This document shows, piece after piece, positions 1 to 11,463 of a DNA stretch of 64,000 bases. The DNA is taken from the NCBI GenBank assembly GCA_963682025.1, contig OY821520.1, positions 237,893,364 to 237,957,363 of the forward strand, written 5' to 3'. The position numbers were made by a program, and so were the translations under genes. The DNA is from Cordilura impudica (Eukaryota > Arthropoda > Insecta > Diptera > Scathophagidae). The notes below the pieces were generated by a model. The model was not told where the DNA came from and made no database searches. It saw only the letters and a list, made by a program, of their open reading frames with translations. Within the stretch, counting starts at the first letter, position 1, and each line of letters opens with the position of its first letter.

Positions 1-276
1 AACGGCTAAAATTTATTATTCGGCTGGTACTCTTAAGAAGTGGTTTTGTGAAAATAGCACCAAAGAAAAAATTTCAAAAAAACATGTTTCATAACCCATT
101 TTTTTTTTTTTTTTTGTAAAAACAATTTCAGCGACCCCAAAAAACCTGAAAAAATTCTCAAAAATCCTTTGGGCCATAATAATTAATGTTCCGATTTAGA
201 AAGTTGCAAAATTTAAAAAAAAATTTGAATTTCTGGTGAAACGCCTTAATGGCCATGGCAGTGCGATATTTATATA
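1..276. other. Leading flank, no gene seen
   Basis: AT-rich sequence with a long T run near 100-115. I see no coding region, repeat unit or regulatory motif that I can support. It ends at the TA that precedes the pogo-like element. Confidence 0.5.
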
Positions 277-483
277 CAGTCAAACTTCGATAATCCGTGA
301 TAGTCGGATTTGGTTAATTGAGATGAATTTTTGGTTTTTGTTTAATAAACATTTATGTTTGTTTGCGGTGAACAAAAGATACAATTGTGAAAAATGGGAT
401 GTTTCGATTAAATTTTATGCACTTTCACTTTCGCAAGTAATATTGGTCGTGACATTGCAGTGGAATTTTTGAAAAACATACTT

Positions 484-1510
484 AATGCTTGTCTGAGATT
501 TAGTTATTTTCCCTCTAGTTTCAAATGAGCTAAGGTTATAGCAGTACGTAAACGAGGTAAAGACCCAAGATTACCCAGTAGCTATAGACGAATAAGCTTT
601 TTGAGTTGTGTAGACAAAATATTTGAAAAAATAACATTGTGTGACAGAAAAAAAATACCTGCCATACGATACTTTTTTTCTGATAGGTCTTGTCGAGTAC
701 AGCAATACCCTTTCCTTGAAAATTAACTTTTAATAAAAAAAAAATTGAACAAATGCCTGCACAAACAAATTGTTTTTGCAAAAATAAAATTTTCGGTTAT
801 TCAACTCAAAAAATTTGAAAAATAGAGAACATTTAAGAAAAAAATGTGTTTGCTGGAGGAGTACGCACAGATGTCTCAATATTACTTAAATATCATGTTT
901 ACACCTTCGAAAAGCCTTAGTTTCCTCTTTCCTAATCCGCTGAGAAATTCAAAATCGGTTGATATTCAACAAAGTTACTGGCTTATATGTGCAAAAGGGC
1001 TGAAAAACCGGTTCTTTGCCTGTAACTCATGATTTTGGAGGTGTTTCGCAAATTTCATGGACAGGGTATTGTTGTACTCGACAAGGCCAAGCAGAAAAAA
1101 AGTATCGTATTCCAGGTATTTTTTTCTGTCACACAATGTTATTTTTTCAAATATATTGTCTACACAACTCAAAAAGCTTACGAAAAAATCTCAACTTCAT
1201 CCTAACAATAAAATAATATTATACAAAACAATTATTAGACCACTACTACTCTATGGTTGTAATGTTTGCGGTATAGTAGCTGAAACGCATATAAAAAGAA
1301 GTGATGCAGAATAAAGTTCTGAAAATAATTCACAAACTACCTCGCCTATACCGTACACCATAAAAGATGTAATAGAAACTCAGAATCTTGCATTTACAAA
1401 CATATGCAGAATTTCTGAGTACGATTTTATCAAACACTTATCAGAAGACACTTTTAAGTTCACTACTGTAAACCATCCAGGTGTCAATGTAAAAAATTCA
1501 ATTTAATGTT
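484..1510 (+). pseudogene. Jockey-like LINE reverse-transcriptase fragments
   Basis: Translation of about 500-650 gives a run ending RKRGKDPRLPSSYRRISFLS, the 'GKDP..PSSYRPISLLS' block early in Jockey-clade reverse transcriptases. About 1180-1510 gives YKTIIRPLLLYG followed by a stretch like the C-terminal RT/tail region (IIRPxLLYG, then a VIETQNL-type tail). The catalytic core between the two blocks, including the YADD-type motif, is absent. In its place lie two ~115-bp inverted arms (about 600-722 and 1050-1172). Stops and frameshifts interrupt both parts, so it is a dead remnant. Confidence 0.6.
600..1172. repeat. Inverted arms inside LINE remnant
   Basis: The stretch around 600-722, which ends with the RT block, recurs in reverse complement at about 1050-1172 with small changes. 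The spacer is about 330 bp. The arrangement looks like a local inverted duplication of the LINE fragment rather than a separate transposon. Confidence 0.6.
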
Positions 1511-1905
1511 TCACTGGCACAGTTCAACTCCTGATAATAAGCGAGGGTTTTTTATATCGTTTTTATTTTTTTTGCTTTAAAACATTTTAATATCTCTGTA
1601 CTTTTCAAATTTTATTTATGATCTACATATATGCTGAAATATCTTAAAACCGCAAGATAGTAATCTCATAACTTTTACTTTTAACATATTATACTCTGTA
1701 ACTTGATACCCACCCATACAATAAATAATAATAAAACTAAGTAATTTTTGTCAAAAAAATAAAAATAAAAGATTACAATATCCCTGATATTTGAGGTAAA
1801 CAATATTAATCGATTGAAACTTAAAGCAATTTTCTTCTCTTAATCGTTTCCGGATAATTGATGTTTTCGGTTGATCGAATCACCGATAATCGAGGTTTGA
1901 CTGTA

Positions 1906-2747
1906 TGAACACTGATATTTACAAGTTCTTTGCAATTACTTCAAAGCTGTCATTATTTCATCTATTACATTTACAATGAAATTAATTAGCCAACCTGTCT
2001 ATCATTGTAAATTTGTTTATTATCGTTTATGCGATGTTATAAAATTTCAAGTTCAAAAACAAACGCATCTTTATTTATATCGCTCCGCCAAAAATGTTTG
2101 TTGTTAAATAAATATTTTTTAGTACAACTTTTCAGACTTTGATTTACAAAAATTTCTCTATTCGTTGCAGATAGAAGATGCCGGATAAAATTTCCACTTG
2201 TAGTTTTTTTGACATCTCTTGTTCTATAGAAGTTATACTTCAATAAATGGATTTTTTTTAATTTGTAGAACAAATAGTTCTAAGCATTCTAGAAACAAAT
2301 ATTTTAGGTATTGTGTCCCAACATTACTAGTATAGCCCATCATTCGAAATTCGAGTGAAAATTCTAGGAAATATTATTTTTTCATTCAATTTTTGTCTCC
2401 CAATGTTTATTTTAATATATACTAGAGGACCCCTGCTGCTCCGCAGCATTATATTATATGATATTAATTTCTATAATATAATACCAAAATTTGCCAAGAG
2501 AAGTTAACGTACAGTAATGCCAATATATGCCAAGAGAAGTTAACTACAGTAAAAGTAAAGTTGATTGTCCACGCATAACTTTTCTTTAATAGCTCAAAAG
2601 AAAGAGCTTGATCCACTGAGTGTTCTTAGACTTATGTCAACAGCCTACGTTAATTAGAACTCTAGTTATAGAGGTTTGAGATAAGAAAAATATTGAAAAA
2701 AATCTTAAATGCAAAGTTTATTCATAAATTCTTTTAATATATAATAT
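1906..2747. other. Intergenic, no recognisable gene
   Basis: AT-rich DNA between two transposons. A 78-codon minus-strand open frame at 2037-2273 shows no family resemblance, signal peptide or splice context that I can recognise. The short GC-richer patch near 2430-2450 (CCCCTGCTGCTCCGCAGC) forms a small hairpin-like sequence. I see nothing else. Confidence 0.4.
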
Positions 2748-3342
2748 GGGGGTTTCATGTCAAGTGCACCAACTTTTGAAACCGATGTCTTCCGATCGGG
2801 ATGAAGTTTTGCACCAAGGTTAGTCCTATTGGATAGTAGTTTAGACACAATTTTTCAACAAGATCGGTCAAGATCTCTCTGAGTTAGAGGGGATCAAAAT
2901 TTGACATTTTGGTCAAACAGGTGTTTTTTCTCATCCATGTAACTTATTACTCAGAAAATTTTCTCCCAAATAGTTTAGATAGCTATTTCTTCAATATTTC
3001 GGAAAAAAATACATTAAAAAAAAGAATTTTTTGCCTTTTTTTAAAAAAGGGCATTTTTTTTTTTGCTCATAAGAAAGCTTAGGATTTTTCCTTTAAGAGC
3101 TTTTTGGTCGCTTAGTGGAATGCGAGTGGGATATCTATCAAAATAAATGTTTTGTAACTCAAGACAACGGCTTTTCAATTTTTCACAAATGCACTATTTT
3201 GAATTTTTTCCTATTTGTGTCTAAAACCTTACAAATAAAACTTATACTGAGAAACTAGACAAATTAACCTTTCCGAAGGTATATAACATACCTAACTAAA
3301 ATTTCATACCGTCGATACTGTAATACCCAGAATATGTTAACC
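2748..3342. repeat. Left terminal inverted repeat
   Basis: About 595 bp matching the inverse of 6022-6625, with scattered indels, mostly in A/T runs near 3000-3060. It includes the outer TTTCATGTCAAGTGCACCAA block and an inner CATACCTAACTAAAATTTCA block. Confidence 0.85.
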
Positions 3343-3602
3343 TTAGGAAAAAAATCACTTTTTTTCTATAGAAATGTTAAAAAATTATTATTTTTATTTC
3401 TTTGTAATAATAATTTAATGAATATATAATAATAATAATATTAAAAATAAAATGATAAATAATTTAATAAAATTTAATCTAAATTACATTAGATCCATTT
3501 ATATCACAACTATTTTTATACTTAATTTATTGTAGCTGTTGAAGTATTTAAGTCTTGTAAATTTTTAAATACCCAGTCTTTCATCCAGCTTTTTTGTGGC
3601 CT

Positions 3603-5467
3603 TTATTTACTGCGGTTTTTTGTCAATCCTTTTTTGGCGTTACTAGGTTCAGCTGTTGATTTCGCTGCTGGTTTATTTGTTGTCTTTGGAAAGAAATCGC
3701 ATTGAATAGAGGCAGAAAACTTTTTCAACTTGAGTCTTCCATCGACAAGCGGTATAAAAGCATGGTATTGAGCGGTGCCATCGATTGTAACCGCAGCATC
3801 GAATCTGCTCTTCAGTGTTTCCAATGTTTCCTGATGATCCTCTTTGCTACTAAAAACTATTTTAGTTTCTTTACAATAATTCTTTGCCCAATGGAATAAA
3901 GCAGTCGCATCTAAGATGCGATCTTGATGAGAGCACTGGAGGATATACTTCGCTGCATTTCTTTTAAGGTTTGCTCCAATACCATCACATGCTCCTTTAC
4001 CATGAGCAGCAGGATGAAAATGCCACTCAGCTGGCATTCCAAAATCTTCTTCATGAGCCATAAGATTTGCGAAGCTACTTTTGTTTTTAAAATGTTGACG
4101 AGCTCCGTCCGAAACGTAGTATACCTTCTTTACTGTAAATTTAGATTTTAAATATTTTAGTATTATCTTCTGGTACTCATAAACTGCAACGCTATCATGT
4201 TTTAAATCGTCGGATATGATTGCCATACTTTTGTGTTCCAGTTTTTCTTTTTTCATGTAGTAAACAACTACTGTGTATATAGTTGCTTGGTCGTTATTGA
4301 AGTGGAATGCTTGTATGGCATCCTGAAGAACATATTTAGAGTTTTCTGCGAAATCAAATGCATCTTCAAATCCTTGAAGAATGACCATTGCTCTTTGACT
4401 AAAAAGTCATGGTTTCTCAAGTTTAGCAATCCTGTACACATTTCTTCCACAAAATCATCCACATTTAAAATGATTGTTTTCAATGTGCATCTGTCAGTCT
4501 GAATCCAAGAATCAAATTTGACCTCCTCTATATATTCTCGTTCTAAAGAGTTGATTAAATTTTCTTTGATGAATGTGGTTTTCGGGCAATTGGTACATTC
4601 ACCTAAGTGGTAAGAAGTTGTTGCATTAGGACACATAGTCAATTTAAGGCAATCGCGCTAATCGTGTAAATCTTCTGGCGAATCATCTGTTAAATACTTT
4701 AAGTTGATTTCCTTCAACATCAGTTTAATATTTTCATGGTAAATGCAAACGCATACTGTTTGGGTAAATTTTGTGAAGCCAATTTTGACATCCTCGTGTT
4801 CAGATTGAAATGTTGCAAATAACTCTTTCAGGTTACAGAGAACCATTCTCTTCTGCATTTGAATTTTCTTGCCATCGATTCGTACAAACACATAGTCTTT
4901 CAACCCTGGCATCAGGCGACTCATATCATCTCGCTGATAAAACTGGGTTACTAGAGTTTCAGTTTCGCACTCTAAAGCTTTTCTCTTCTTCTTGTTTGGG
5001 AGTGTGAGAATCCCATGCTCAGAAACCAATTTTTTTTTAGCAATTCTTGCTTCTCGCTGAGATGTTCCAAACTCAGTCATTATTTTTGCACAACTTCTGC
5101 TCTGTGACGTTTTGTAATTCTCTTTTATTTGTTCAAAAACTTCTACTGCATCCTTATGGTATTGGTTTTGACACTCGTTCTTTGAACTCATACCTTCTAC
5201 TGAAAAGTTAGAGACACCATCATCATCAACGGTTCTGTCATCATTCTCAGAATTACTTTTGTCTTCATCTGTAATTTCTTCATTACTACTGAAATCCGGT
5301 AATTCCTTCAACTTTCCGAGTTCTTTTCTGCATGATCCACAAATTAGGAACCGTTTTGACAGCGAAGGGAATTTTTTTAATATGCCGGCGGAAATATTCC
5401 GCACATCTGATGATCTGTGATTCCTTTTGTTAAAGGGATTAAAACAAAAAGAACCATTTTTATTCAA
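3603..5467 (-). pseudogene. Decayed DDE-like transposase, three pieces
   Basis: Three successive minus-strand frames read as one protein: 5467-4658 (269 codons, acidic Ser/Asp/Glu-rich N-terminal part, two Cys pairs near residues 43-46, then Lys-rich region), 4642-4268 (Cys-rich block with CPNATTS and CTNCP), and 4388-3603 (catalytic-looking part). The last has DFAEN near residue 12, YYVSDGARQHF near 91-101 and HGKGACDGIG near 129-138, followed by a Lys-rich tail. Compared with the copy at 42398-42931, the first break is a Tyr codon turned to TAG (TAC to TAG on the minus strand) just after 4658, and the second is a 28-bp deletion near 4360 that removes residues just before DFAEN and shifts the frame. 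The D-D-(E/D) reading is inference from motifs. Confidence 0.75.
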
Positions 5468-6021
5468 GTTTAGCCTTTTTAGGAGCCGTAGACATTGTGA
5501 AGATTAATTATGTAAGAAATTATGGAAATAACACACGTCTAAACTTTAAGGCTGTTTCTAAAAAACTGATTTCCGAATGTCTTCAGAATGTCAATAAATA
5601 GTTTTTTAAGATCATATAGGTAGTAGATTTTAATGAATCAGTCTAAAATCTTTTATTACGGTCAAGAAGGGCTTAGTGTCGGTTAACCGCATGTTACATA
5701 ATAAAAATAATAATGAAGTACATATTTTAACCAAATGTTGCCAATGATAATAAAAATAAACTACTTGTTATTTTTTACCTTTTCAACATATTAAAATAAA
5801 CTACCTTTTAACTTCTACCTCTCCACCCACATTTTTAAAGTCAAGTGTCATAAAATAATAAATAAACTGGTATTACGGAGAATGGCCATAATATATTTCC
5901 ACCTGATACAAAAACTTGTATCTTGGGCACCTGCTATTTTGACAATAAAAATCACATTCAATATTACGTGCGCTCAAAACCACCTATAGGATTGATAAAA
6001 AAAAAAGCCGCAATGAAAAGG

Positions 6022-6625
6022 GGTTTAACATATTCTGGGTATTACAGTATCGAGGGTATGAAATTTTAGTTAGGTATGTTACATACCTTCGGAAAGGTTA
6101 ATTTGTCTAGTTTCTCAGTATAAGTTTTATTTGTAAGGTTTTACACACAAATAGGAAAAAATTCAAAATAGTGCATTTGTGAAAAATATTTATTTTGATA
6201 GATATCCCACTCGCTTCCCACTAAGCGACCAAAAAAAGCTCTTAAAGGAAAATCCTAAGCTTTCTTATGAGCAAAAAAATGCACTTTTTGAAAAAAAAGG
6301 CAAAAAATGCTTTGATTTAGCAAAAAAAAGTCTAAAATTTTTTTTTTTTTAAGAATTTTTTCCGAAATATTGAATAAATAGCTATCTAAACTATTTGCGA
6401 GAAAATTTTCTAAGAACAATAGGTAATAAGTTACATGGATGAGAAAAAAAACACCTGTTTGGCCAAAATGTTAATTTTTGATCCCCTCTAACTCAGAGAG
6501 ATCTGGACCGATCTTGTTGAAAAATTGTGTCTAAACTACTATCCAATAGGACTAACCTTGGTGCAAATTTCATCCCGATCGGAAGACATCGGTTTCAAAA
6601 GTTGGTGCACTTGACATGAAACCCC
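6022..6625. repeat. Right terminal inverted repeat
   Basis: Inverse of 2748-3342. The same end is also present, split, in the second copy at about 43030-43447 and 47523-47695. Confidence 0.85.
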
Positions 6626-6909
6626 ATATATATATAAAATTTATGAACATTTAAATGAGCCTAAAGATATGTTAATCAATTTTAGCAATTCACAATTCAA
6701 CACAGAGCGTCTGATATATAATTTAAGTCATTCGCATTAACAGGGCATAACGAATTATTATAAATATTTTATTTTATTTAATTTAATATATTTTTAAGAC
6801 AGATTAAACATAAATTTTATCATTCTCAGCTTCTCCTCCATGTGAACTATAACTATACCAATTTTCACACTCCTCCGTGCCACTCCTCCGTTACCTTCAC
6901 GTATTAATG
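6626..6909. other. Short spacer between transposons
   Basis: AT-rich, no coding signal or repeat structure seen. Confidence 0.4.
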
Positions 6910-6911
6910 TA

Positions 6912-7772
6912 CGAGGGTGGATCAATAAGTCCGTAACTTTTCGAACTTCCCTCGTAGTTATATGAAATGCAACACATCCCATCAGCTGTTCAAAATACAC
7001 AACCTCGTTTTTTTTTTAATGGAAAAAAGTGAATTTCGAGTGCTCATTAAACATTATTTCTTGCGAAAAAAAAACCGCCAATAAAACCAAGCAAAAGCTT
7101 GATAAATACTATGGGGGCTCTGCACCATCGATTTCAATGGTAAAAAAATGGTTTACTGACTTTCGTTGTGGTCGCACAAATACAAATGACGCTGAACGTT
7201 CTGGACGGCCAATTGAGGTCAATACAGCCGAAAATGTCGAAAAAATCCACGATATGGTGTTGGCCGATCGTAGAGTAAAAGTGCGTGAGATTGATGATGC
7301 CATAGCCATTTCATTTGGCTGTGTGATTTCGATTTTAAATGATCAGTTTTGTTTAAGAAAGCGTCTGCAAGATGGGTGCCGCATTTGCTCTCAATTGACC
7401 ATAAACGTAATCGTGTGACAACTTCAAAGGATTGCCAAAATTCCATGACCATAACGTAATCGTGCGACAAATTCAAAGGATTGGCAAAATTCCATGAAAT
7501 GGGCTACGAGTTGGTACTTCATTCGCCATATTCTCCGGATTTAGCCCCCGGTGACTATTTCCTATTTCCAAACCTACAGAAATGGCTCGGTGGAAAGAGA
7601 TTTAGCTCCAGCGATGAAATTATTAATCAAACAAATGCCTATTTTATGGACCTCGAAAAATCCTATTTTTGGAAGGGATAAAAAATGGAGAAACTTTCAA
7701 AAATAATTTTTTTTTTTGGAAAAAAAAACTGTGTTACATTCTAAACGTCATGGACTTATTGATCCGCCCTCG
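6912..7772 (+). mobile_element. Internally deleted mariner (DD34D type)
   Basis: Ends read CGAGGGTGGATCAATAAGTC and, inverted, CGAGGGCGGATCAATAAGTC; both are flanked by TA (6910-6911 and 7773-7774), the mariner target. At 861 bp it is shorter than the usual ~1.3 kb because the middle of the transposase is missing. Confidence 0.9.
7019..7681 (+). pseudogene. mariner transposase remnant
   Basis: Begins MEKSEFRVLIKHYFLR at 7019, then shifts frame in an A-run near 7072 and continues through the helix-turn-helix part (YYGGSAPSISMVKKWF, then a SGRPIEV block). After another shift near 7345 the DHKRNRVTTS stretch is readable, and then the text jumps to the C-terminal block YSPDLAPGDYFLFP at about 7521-7566. 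The region that would hold the first two catalytic aspartates is deleted, and a ~50-bp stretch around the junction (7400-7495) is tandemly repeated. The element cannot make transposase. Confidence 0.85.
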
Positions 7773-7784
7773 TATAGATTATTA

Positions 7785-8715
7785 TTACTACTTTCTAAAG
7801 GTGATACCTGTCAAATGGGTGCTACCATTGTTGATAATCATTTGGTATCTTTTTATCACATTTTCAATCGTTCTGGTGAGAACTTCGGGCAAGTCATTGG
7901 CTTGTTCAAATAGCCAGTGAAAACCCCAAAGAACGAATACTGGATCGGTAAAATTCGCCGATCTTGCCGGATACAATAAATCGCCAAAACGAAATACTAG
8001 GCTACTAGGAAAAGCATCTTCAAAAATGTTAATTGTTACGCGAGCTGTGTGTGCAGTGATACCATCATTGGAACCACATGCCCTCCAGTCCAAATTCATT
8101 AATTATGGGCTTTAAAAACCCATTCCTCATGATCCTGATCGTTCATCAGTCACAGTTTCCGTGTTAGCAATTGTGTCCTCAAGAAAATAAAGTCCGATAA
8201 CTCATCCGATATAAAGGGCGCATTATACAGCAACTTTGAGTGGATGTAATAGCTCTTCGTTAATGATACGTGGTTTTTCGGTGTTCCAAAAGTCCGAATG
8301 TAGATTGTTAACGTATCCGTTCGGATGAAAATTAGCCTCATCGCTCATGATAAATTTCGACCGAAAATCGTTCACTTCGTCGGTGCGGTTCACGAGCGTA
8401 GTTTAGATACATGGCAGTATCAAATGGAATTTTTGCCATTTGTAAAAAAAAATTTTCAAGTCTTTAACAAAAATGCGCTGCAGGGCCGAACGGGTTTATG
8501 GCCAATTGTATAAAACGCCTCCTCCCCGACATCTTCCGCTACATCGGCAATATTTTCATTGGAGGCCTTCCGGCACCTCTGCTATAACATTTTATTAAAT
8601 TCTCTTCGAGCCGAACGGCTAAAGGCTATAAGGTTAAACCAATTGGCGTAGAATGGCAAGGAAATCTGCACCGAAATTCACGTTGTGCTAATTGTTCCAT
8701 AAAAAATATCTACTA
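7785..8715 (-). pseudogene. DD41D (rosa-like) mariner transposase remnant 1
   Basis: Minus-strand reading gives an N-terminal MEQLAQREF block near 8700, an EANFHPNGYVN-like first-aspartate region near 8320 (read across frames) and NDGITAHTAR near 8060, followed by PARSANFTDPVFVLWG. The spacing from the D of NDG to the position of the last catalytic D is 41 residues, the rosa-type DD41D arrangement, but that last D is V here (PVFVLWG). Several stops and frameshifts break the gene. It abuts the mariner at its left; no terminal repeats could be paired. Confidence 0.75.
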
Positions 8716-9048
8716 TCTTGTGAGATAACTAACTTTTAAATGGGTTACTATAAAACAAATGTCTTTCGAACGAAAAAAAAAGTAAGTAACCTTCACAATA
8801 TCGAGGTAGTGATGTAGAAAATATTTACATACAAGTCTTAGTAATTTACTGAAGTAAACTAATTTAACGTAAATAATTTCAACAACAACAACAACATTAC
8901 CAACAACAACAAGTGTTTATATAAAAATAGGTAATTAATTTTGAAGCCACGATTTTTTTTTGTTTGTTTGTTTTGAAAGTGAGGTAACACAGCTGTGATG
9001 AGTAAGTTGGCAGTAAGATTATATTCTAGAAACACACACATATGTATA
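8716..9048. other. Intergenic with CAA microsatellite
   Basis: Contains a short (CAA)n tract at 8880-8910. No gene seen. Confidence 0.4.
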
Positions 9049-11192
9049 TTAGGGGTACAACTTTTTTACATTTTTCGCGAATTTCAAAAGGTACCTATCA
9101 TAGCTGTATAGACCATGGAAAAATATGATAAACTGCGTCATTACTTTTTCGCTGACGTTAAAAAAGTTCCCGCCACCAACGCGATAAGTTTGTAGTTTAC
9201 ACTTTTTTATTATTTAGAATTATATATTAAACTTAGACCAAAATAACTTAATTTTTATTAGCCAGGAGCGCAAAAATGTAACAGTATTAGTGCTTATTGT
9301 TAAAGTCGATAATTGAAGTAGTTTTTAAGATGCAGGGATCTAAAGATAAAGACTGCAACTCATACATAAGAAATTTCAAAAAAAAAATTTTTTTCAAAAT
9401 TTTAAATTATTATTTTTTTAATAAAAATCAAATTGAAGGAGGCCCTGTAATTAATGATAGTTATTAATTCATTTAAATAATATTTTATTTAAAAGTTTTT
9501 GATTTCGTTTGCGTTATTTTTCGCTCTGCATAAAATGTCTAATAAAAATAGCTTTTTAAGTACTCAAAAAAATGTCATAACGTGGACTAAGTCATTAAAA
9601 ACACTTGAAAGTAAAAACAATAAGTTTGGGATAATAAAAAGCGTTGACAAATCTTTGTCCGAGTTAAAAAGAATGCCTAAAGAAAAAGTAATTATTGGTC
9701 GATTTAATGCCTTACTTAAAGAAGAAAAGTGCAATACAAAAAGATACGATATTATATCGAAAGAATTAATTAGTTTGTGTAACAAGAATCGTGTGCCAGC
9801 ATTTGCATTAAGATCTATAAAAAGAAAAGTAAAAAAAAAATGATACAAAACTATCAAATATTTTTAAAACCTTCAAAAAGCCGCGATTTTAACAAAATGT
9901 TTACTATAACGTCCAAAATAGACGATCACCGCAATAGATTATGAGCTTAATAGCAGTAGTGACTCTAATTTTGAGTCTGGTATAGAATATGACTCAGTTA
10001 GTGATGATGACAATTACACACCTCCAGGAAGAGAAAAAAATGTGAAGAAATCTTTAAATCCAGCTGTTAACCTAGTAACTCAAGTATATGTAAGCACAAA
10101 AAAAGCTGCCAAAATTTGTAAGCATCTAGCAGAATCAGGAGTTAATATATCAACACCATCCCAAGCCGGTACATATAAAGATGTGATGAAATCCGCTGAA
10201 CGTCAAGAAATTTTTTATTTAGAAACTTTGCAAAATGATTCTTGGTGTATTCACTTTGATGGGGAAAAAATAGATGATAAAGAAATTCAGGTGATAGTTT
10301 TAAAAAATTAATGCAAAGAAATAAAATTAGCCGTACTTGTTTTGGACAATGGTAAAGCCTTAACCTTATATAATGGTATTAAAGATGTTTTGAATAAATT
10401 CAATTTATGGAATTCAATCAAAATGATCGCCTGCGATACGACCAGCGTAAACACTGGGAAAAAAAAATGGAGTTGTAACTCTTTTCCAGAATCATTGTGT
10501 ATCAATGGGTTTAGTTCCACCACAATATATTGGCTGCCAGCATCTATTCTTGATCTTGTATTAAGACATATAATGAACGAATGCTTGGAAGGAAAGCCTT
10601 CCTCGCCTAATATTTGTTATGATTTTGTTCACGAATTGATAAATAACTACGAAGATCTTAAGAAAAGTTACAAACAGAATGAAGAACGAATCAACGAATC
10701 GTATGTGGTCCGTGGTACGATGTTTGGTTTTCCGATCATTGTTTTAAAGAAAATAATTTTGAGGCTCTAAAAAAATCTTTATTAACTCGTGAATGTTTTT
10801 TTAGACATTGGGTTCAGGAACCATCAGCGATACCGGGGCAGCAACGAAGCAACATATGTGCTGAAAGAGCAATCAAAACGGTACAGGATATTTATGCGCT
10901 ATGTAAATCTTCACACACATTAAATTTGAAGTTCATTTCATATAACAAATAGTTATGTAAAAGTGTAAATGTTTGTTCAACTTTAATTTATGTACTAATA
11001 ATAAATGAAGAAAATTAATTTTAAAAAAAATTAAATATTTTTTTTTCTTCTTGAGGACTTTTAGAAATTTGCTTGGTGGCGGGAACTTTTTTTGCGCAAA
11101 TGACCTCGGAATATGATTTTTATGGTCAAAACATAATGGGCTACAACGTAGTTATGGGTACTAATAATGCAAAAAAAAAGTTATATCCCTAA
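9049..11192 (+). mobile_element. Cut-and-paste transposon with 6-bp target duplication
   Basis: Ends are TTAGGGGTACAACTTTTTT and, inverted, TTAGGGATATAACTTTTTTT. The flanks TGTATA at 9043-9048 and TGTATA at 11193-11198 form a perfect 6-bp duplication. The inside encodes one plus-strand transposase-like protein in pieces. A 6-bp duplication is uncommon; it is compatible with superfamilies such as IS3EU or Dada, but I have not been able to confirm membership. Confidence 0.75.
9535..10950 (+). pseudogene. Transposase-like protein of 9.0-11.2 kb element
   Basis: Pieces in order: a Lys-rich N-terminal domain from ATG 9535 (MSNKNSFLSTQ...), an acidic linker near 9940-10040 (SDSNFESGIEYDSVSDDD), then 10042-10311 with WCIHFDGEKIDD, then a shifted frame from 10312 with KLAVLVLDNGKALTLYNG, IACDTTSVNTGKK and, in another frame, a Gly-Cys-x-His-like ILDLVLRHIMNE block. 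HFDG and ACDTTSVNTG look like the first two acidic sites of a DDE nuclease. The tail near 10800-10930 has FFRHWVQEPSAIPG. At least three frameshifts and a missing internal part after about 10710 make it non-functional. Confidence 0.65.
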
Positions 11193-11463
11193 TGTATATC
11201 TATATATACAAACACTGTGTTAACGAAATGATTCAGTCTTTGTGATTACAATATTGTGAGACAATAACCAAATTACTGTTTTTATTTAGAATATTATGAA
11301 GCTTCATGACATTCTCTTAATTTTAACAAATATAGAGCGACTTTTTAAAAACTCTCTCTTATTTGGTAGATTTTGGTAAACAAATGCAAAATGAATCAAG
11401 TTTAAAGTCATTGTATATTTTAGCAATTCATGTTAGTTGTTCAACAACCTCATAAAGGGAAAT
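11193..11463. promoter_or_regulatory. Upstream region of the Gly-rich gene
   Basis: About 270 bp between the transposon end and the ATG at 11464. A TATATTTTA stretch at about 11412-11420 lies 25-30 bp upstream of a TTGTTCAAC pyrimidine/CA site (about 11437-11445), a plausible TATA plus start site giving a short leader. This is weak motif evidence only. Confidence 0.35.

Larger units (their letters stand above)
277..1903. mobile_element. pogo/Tigger-like DNA element with TA duplication
   Basis: The left end reads CAGTCAAACTTCGATAATCC and the right end is its imperfect inverse (CAGTCAAACCTCGATTATCG on the minus strand). Both ends are flanked by TA (275-276 and 1904-1905). CAGT-starting ends with a CTCGATTATC core plus a TA duplication are typical of pogo/Tigger elements of the Tc1/mariner superfamily. 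No pogo transposase is readable between the ends; the interior instead holds reverse-transcriptase pieces and an inverted pair of arms, so this is a non-autonomous or overwritten copy of about 1.6 kb. The terminal match is seen directly; the family name is inference. Confidence 0.65.
2748..6625. mobile_element. DNA transposon with ~600-bp terminal inverted repeats
   Basis: The element starts GGGGGTTTCATGTCAAGTGC and ends with the inverse. Inverted arms run from 2748 to about 3342 and from about 6022 to 6625. Between them lies one minus-strand transposase-like gene in three pieces. Flanks on both sides are AT repeats (ATAT), so the target duplication cannot be read. A second, internally deleted copy lies at 42366-47695, which proves this is a repeat family. 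I cannot assign a superfamily with certainty; the protein has a D, D and an HGKG-x-CDG motif seen in widespread but poorly named invertebrate transposases. Confidence 0.85.

Noticed and set aside
2037..2273. 78-codon minus-strand open frame
   Set aside because: No recognisable domain, signal peptide or splice structure, and this length is common by chance in the window.
7788..8099. Possible independent 103-codon gene
   Set aside because: NDGITAHTAR and the PVFVLWG block identify it as part of a DD41D transposase remnant.
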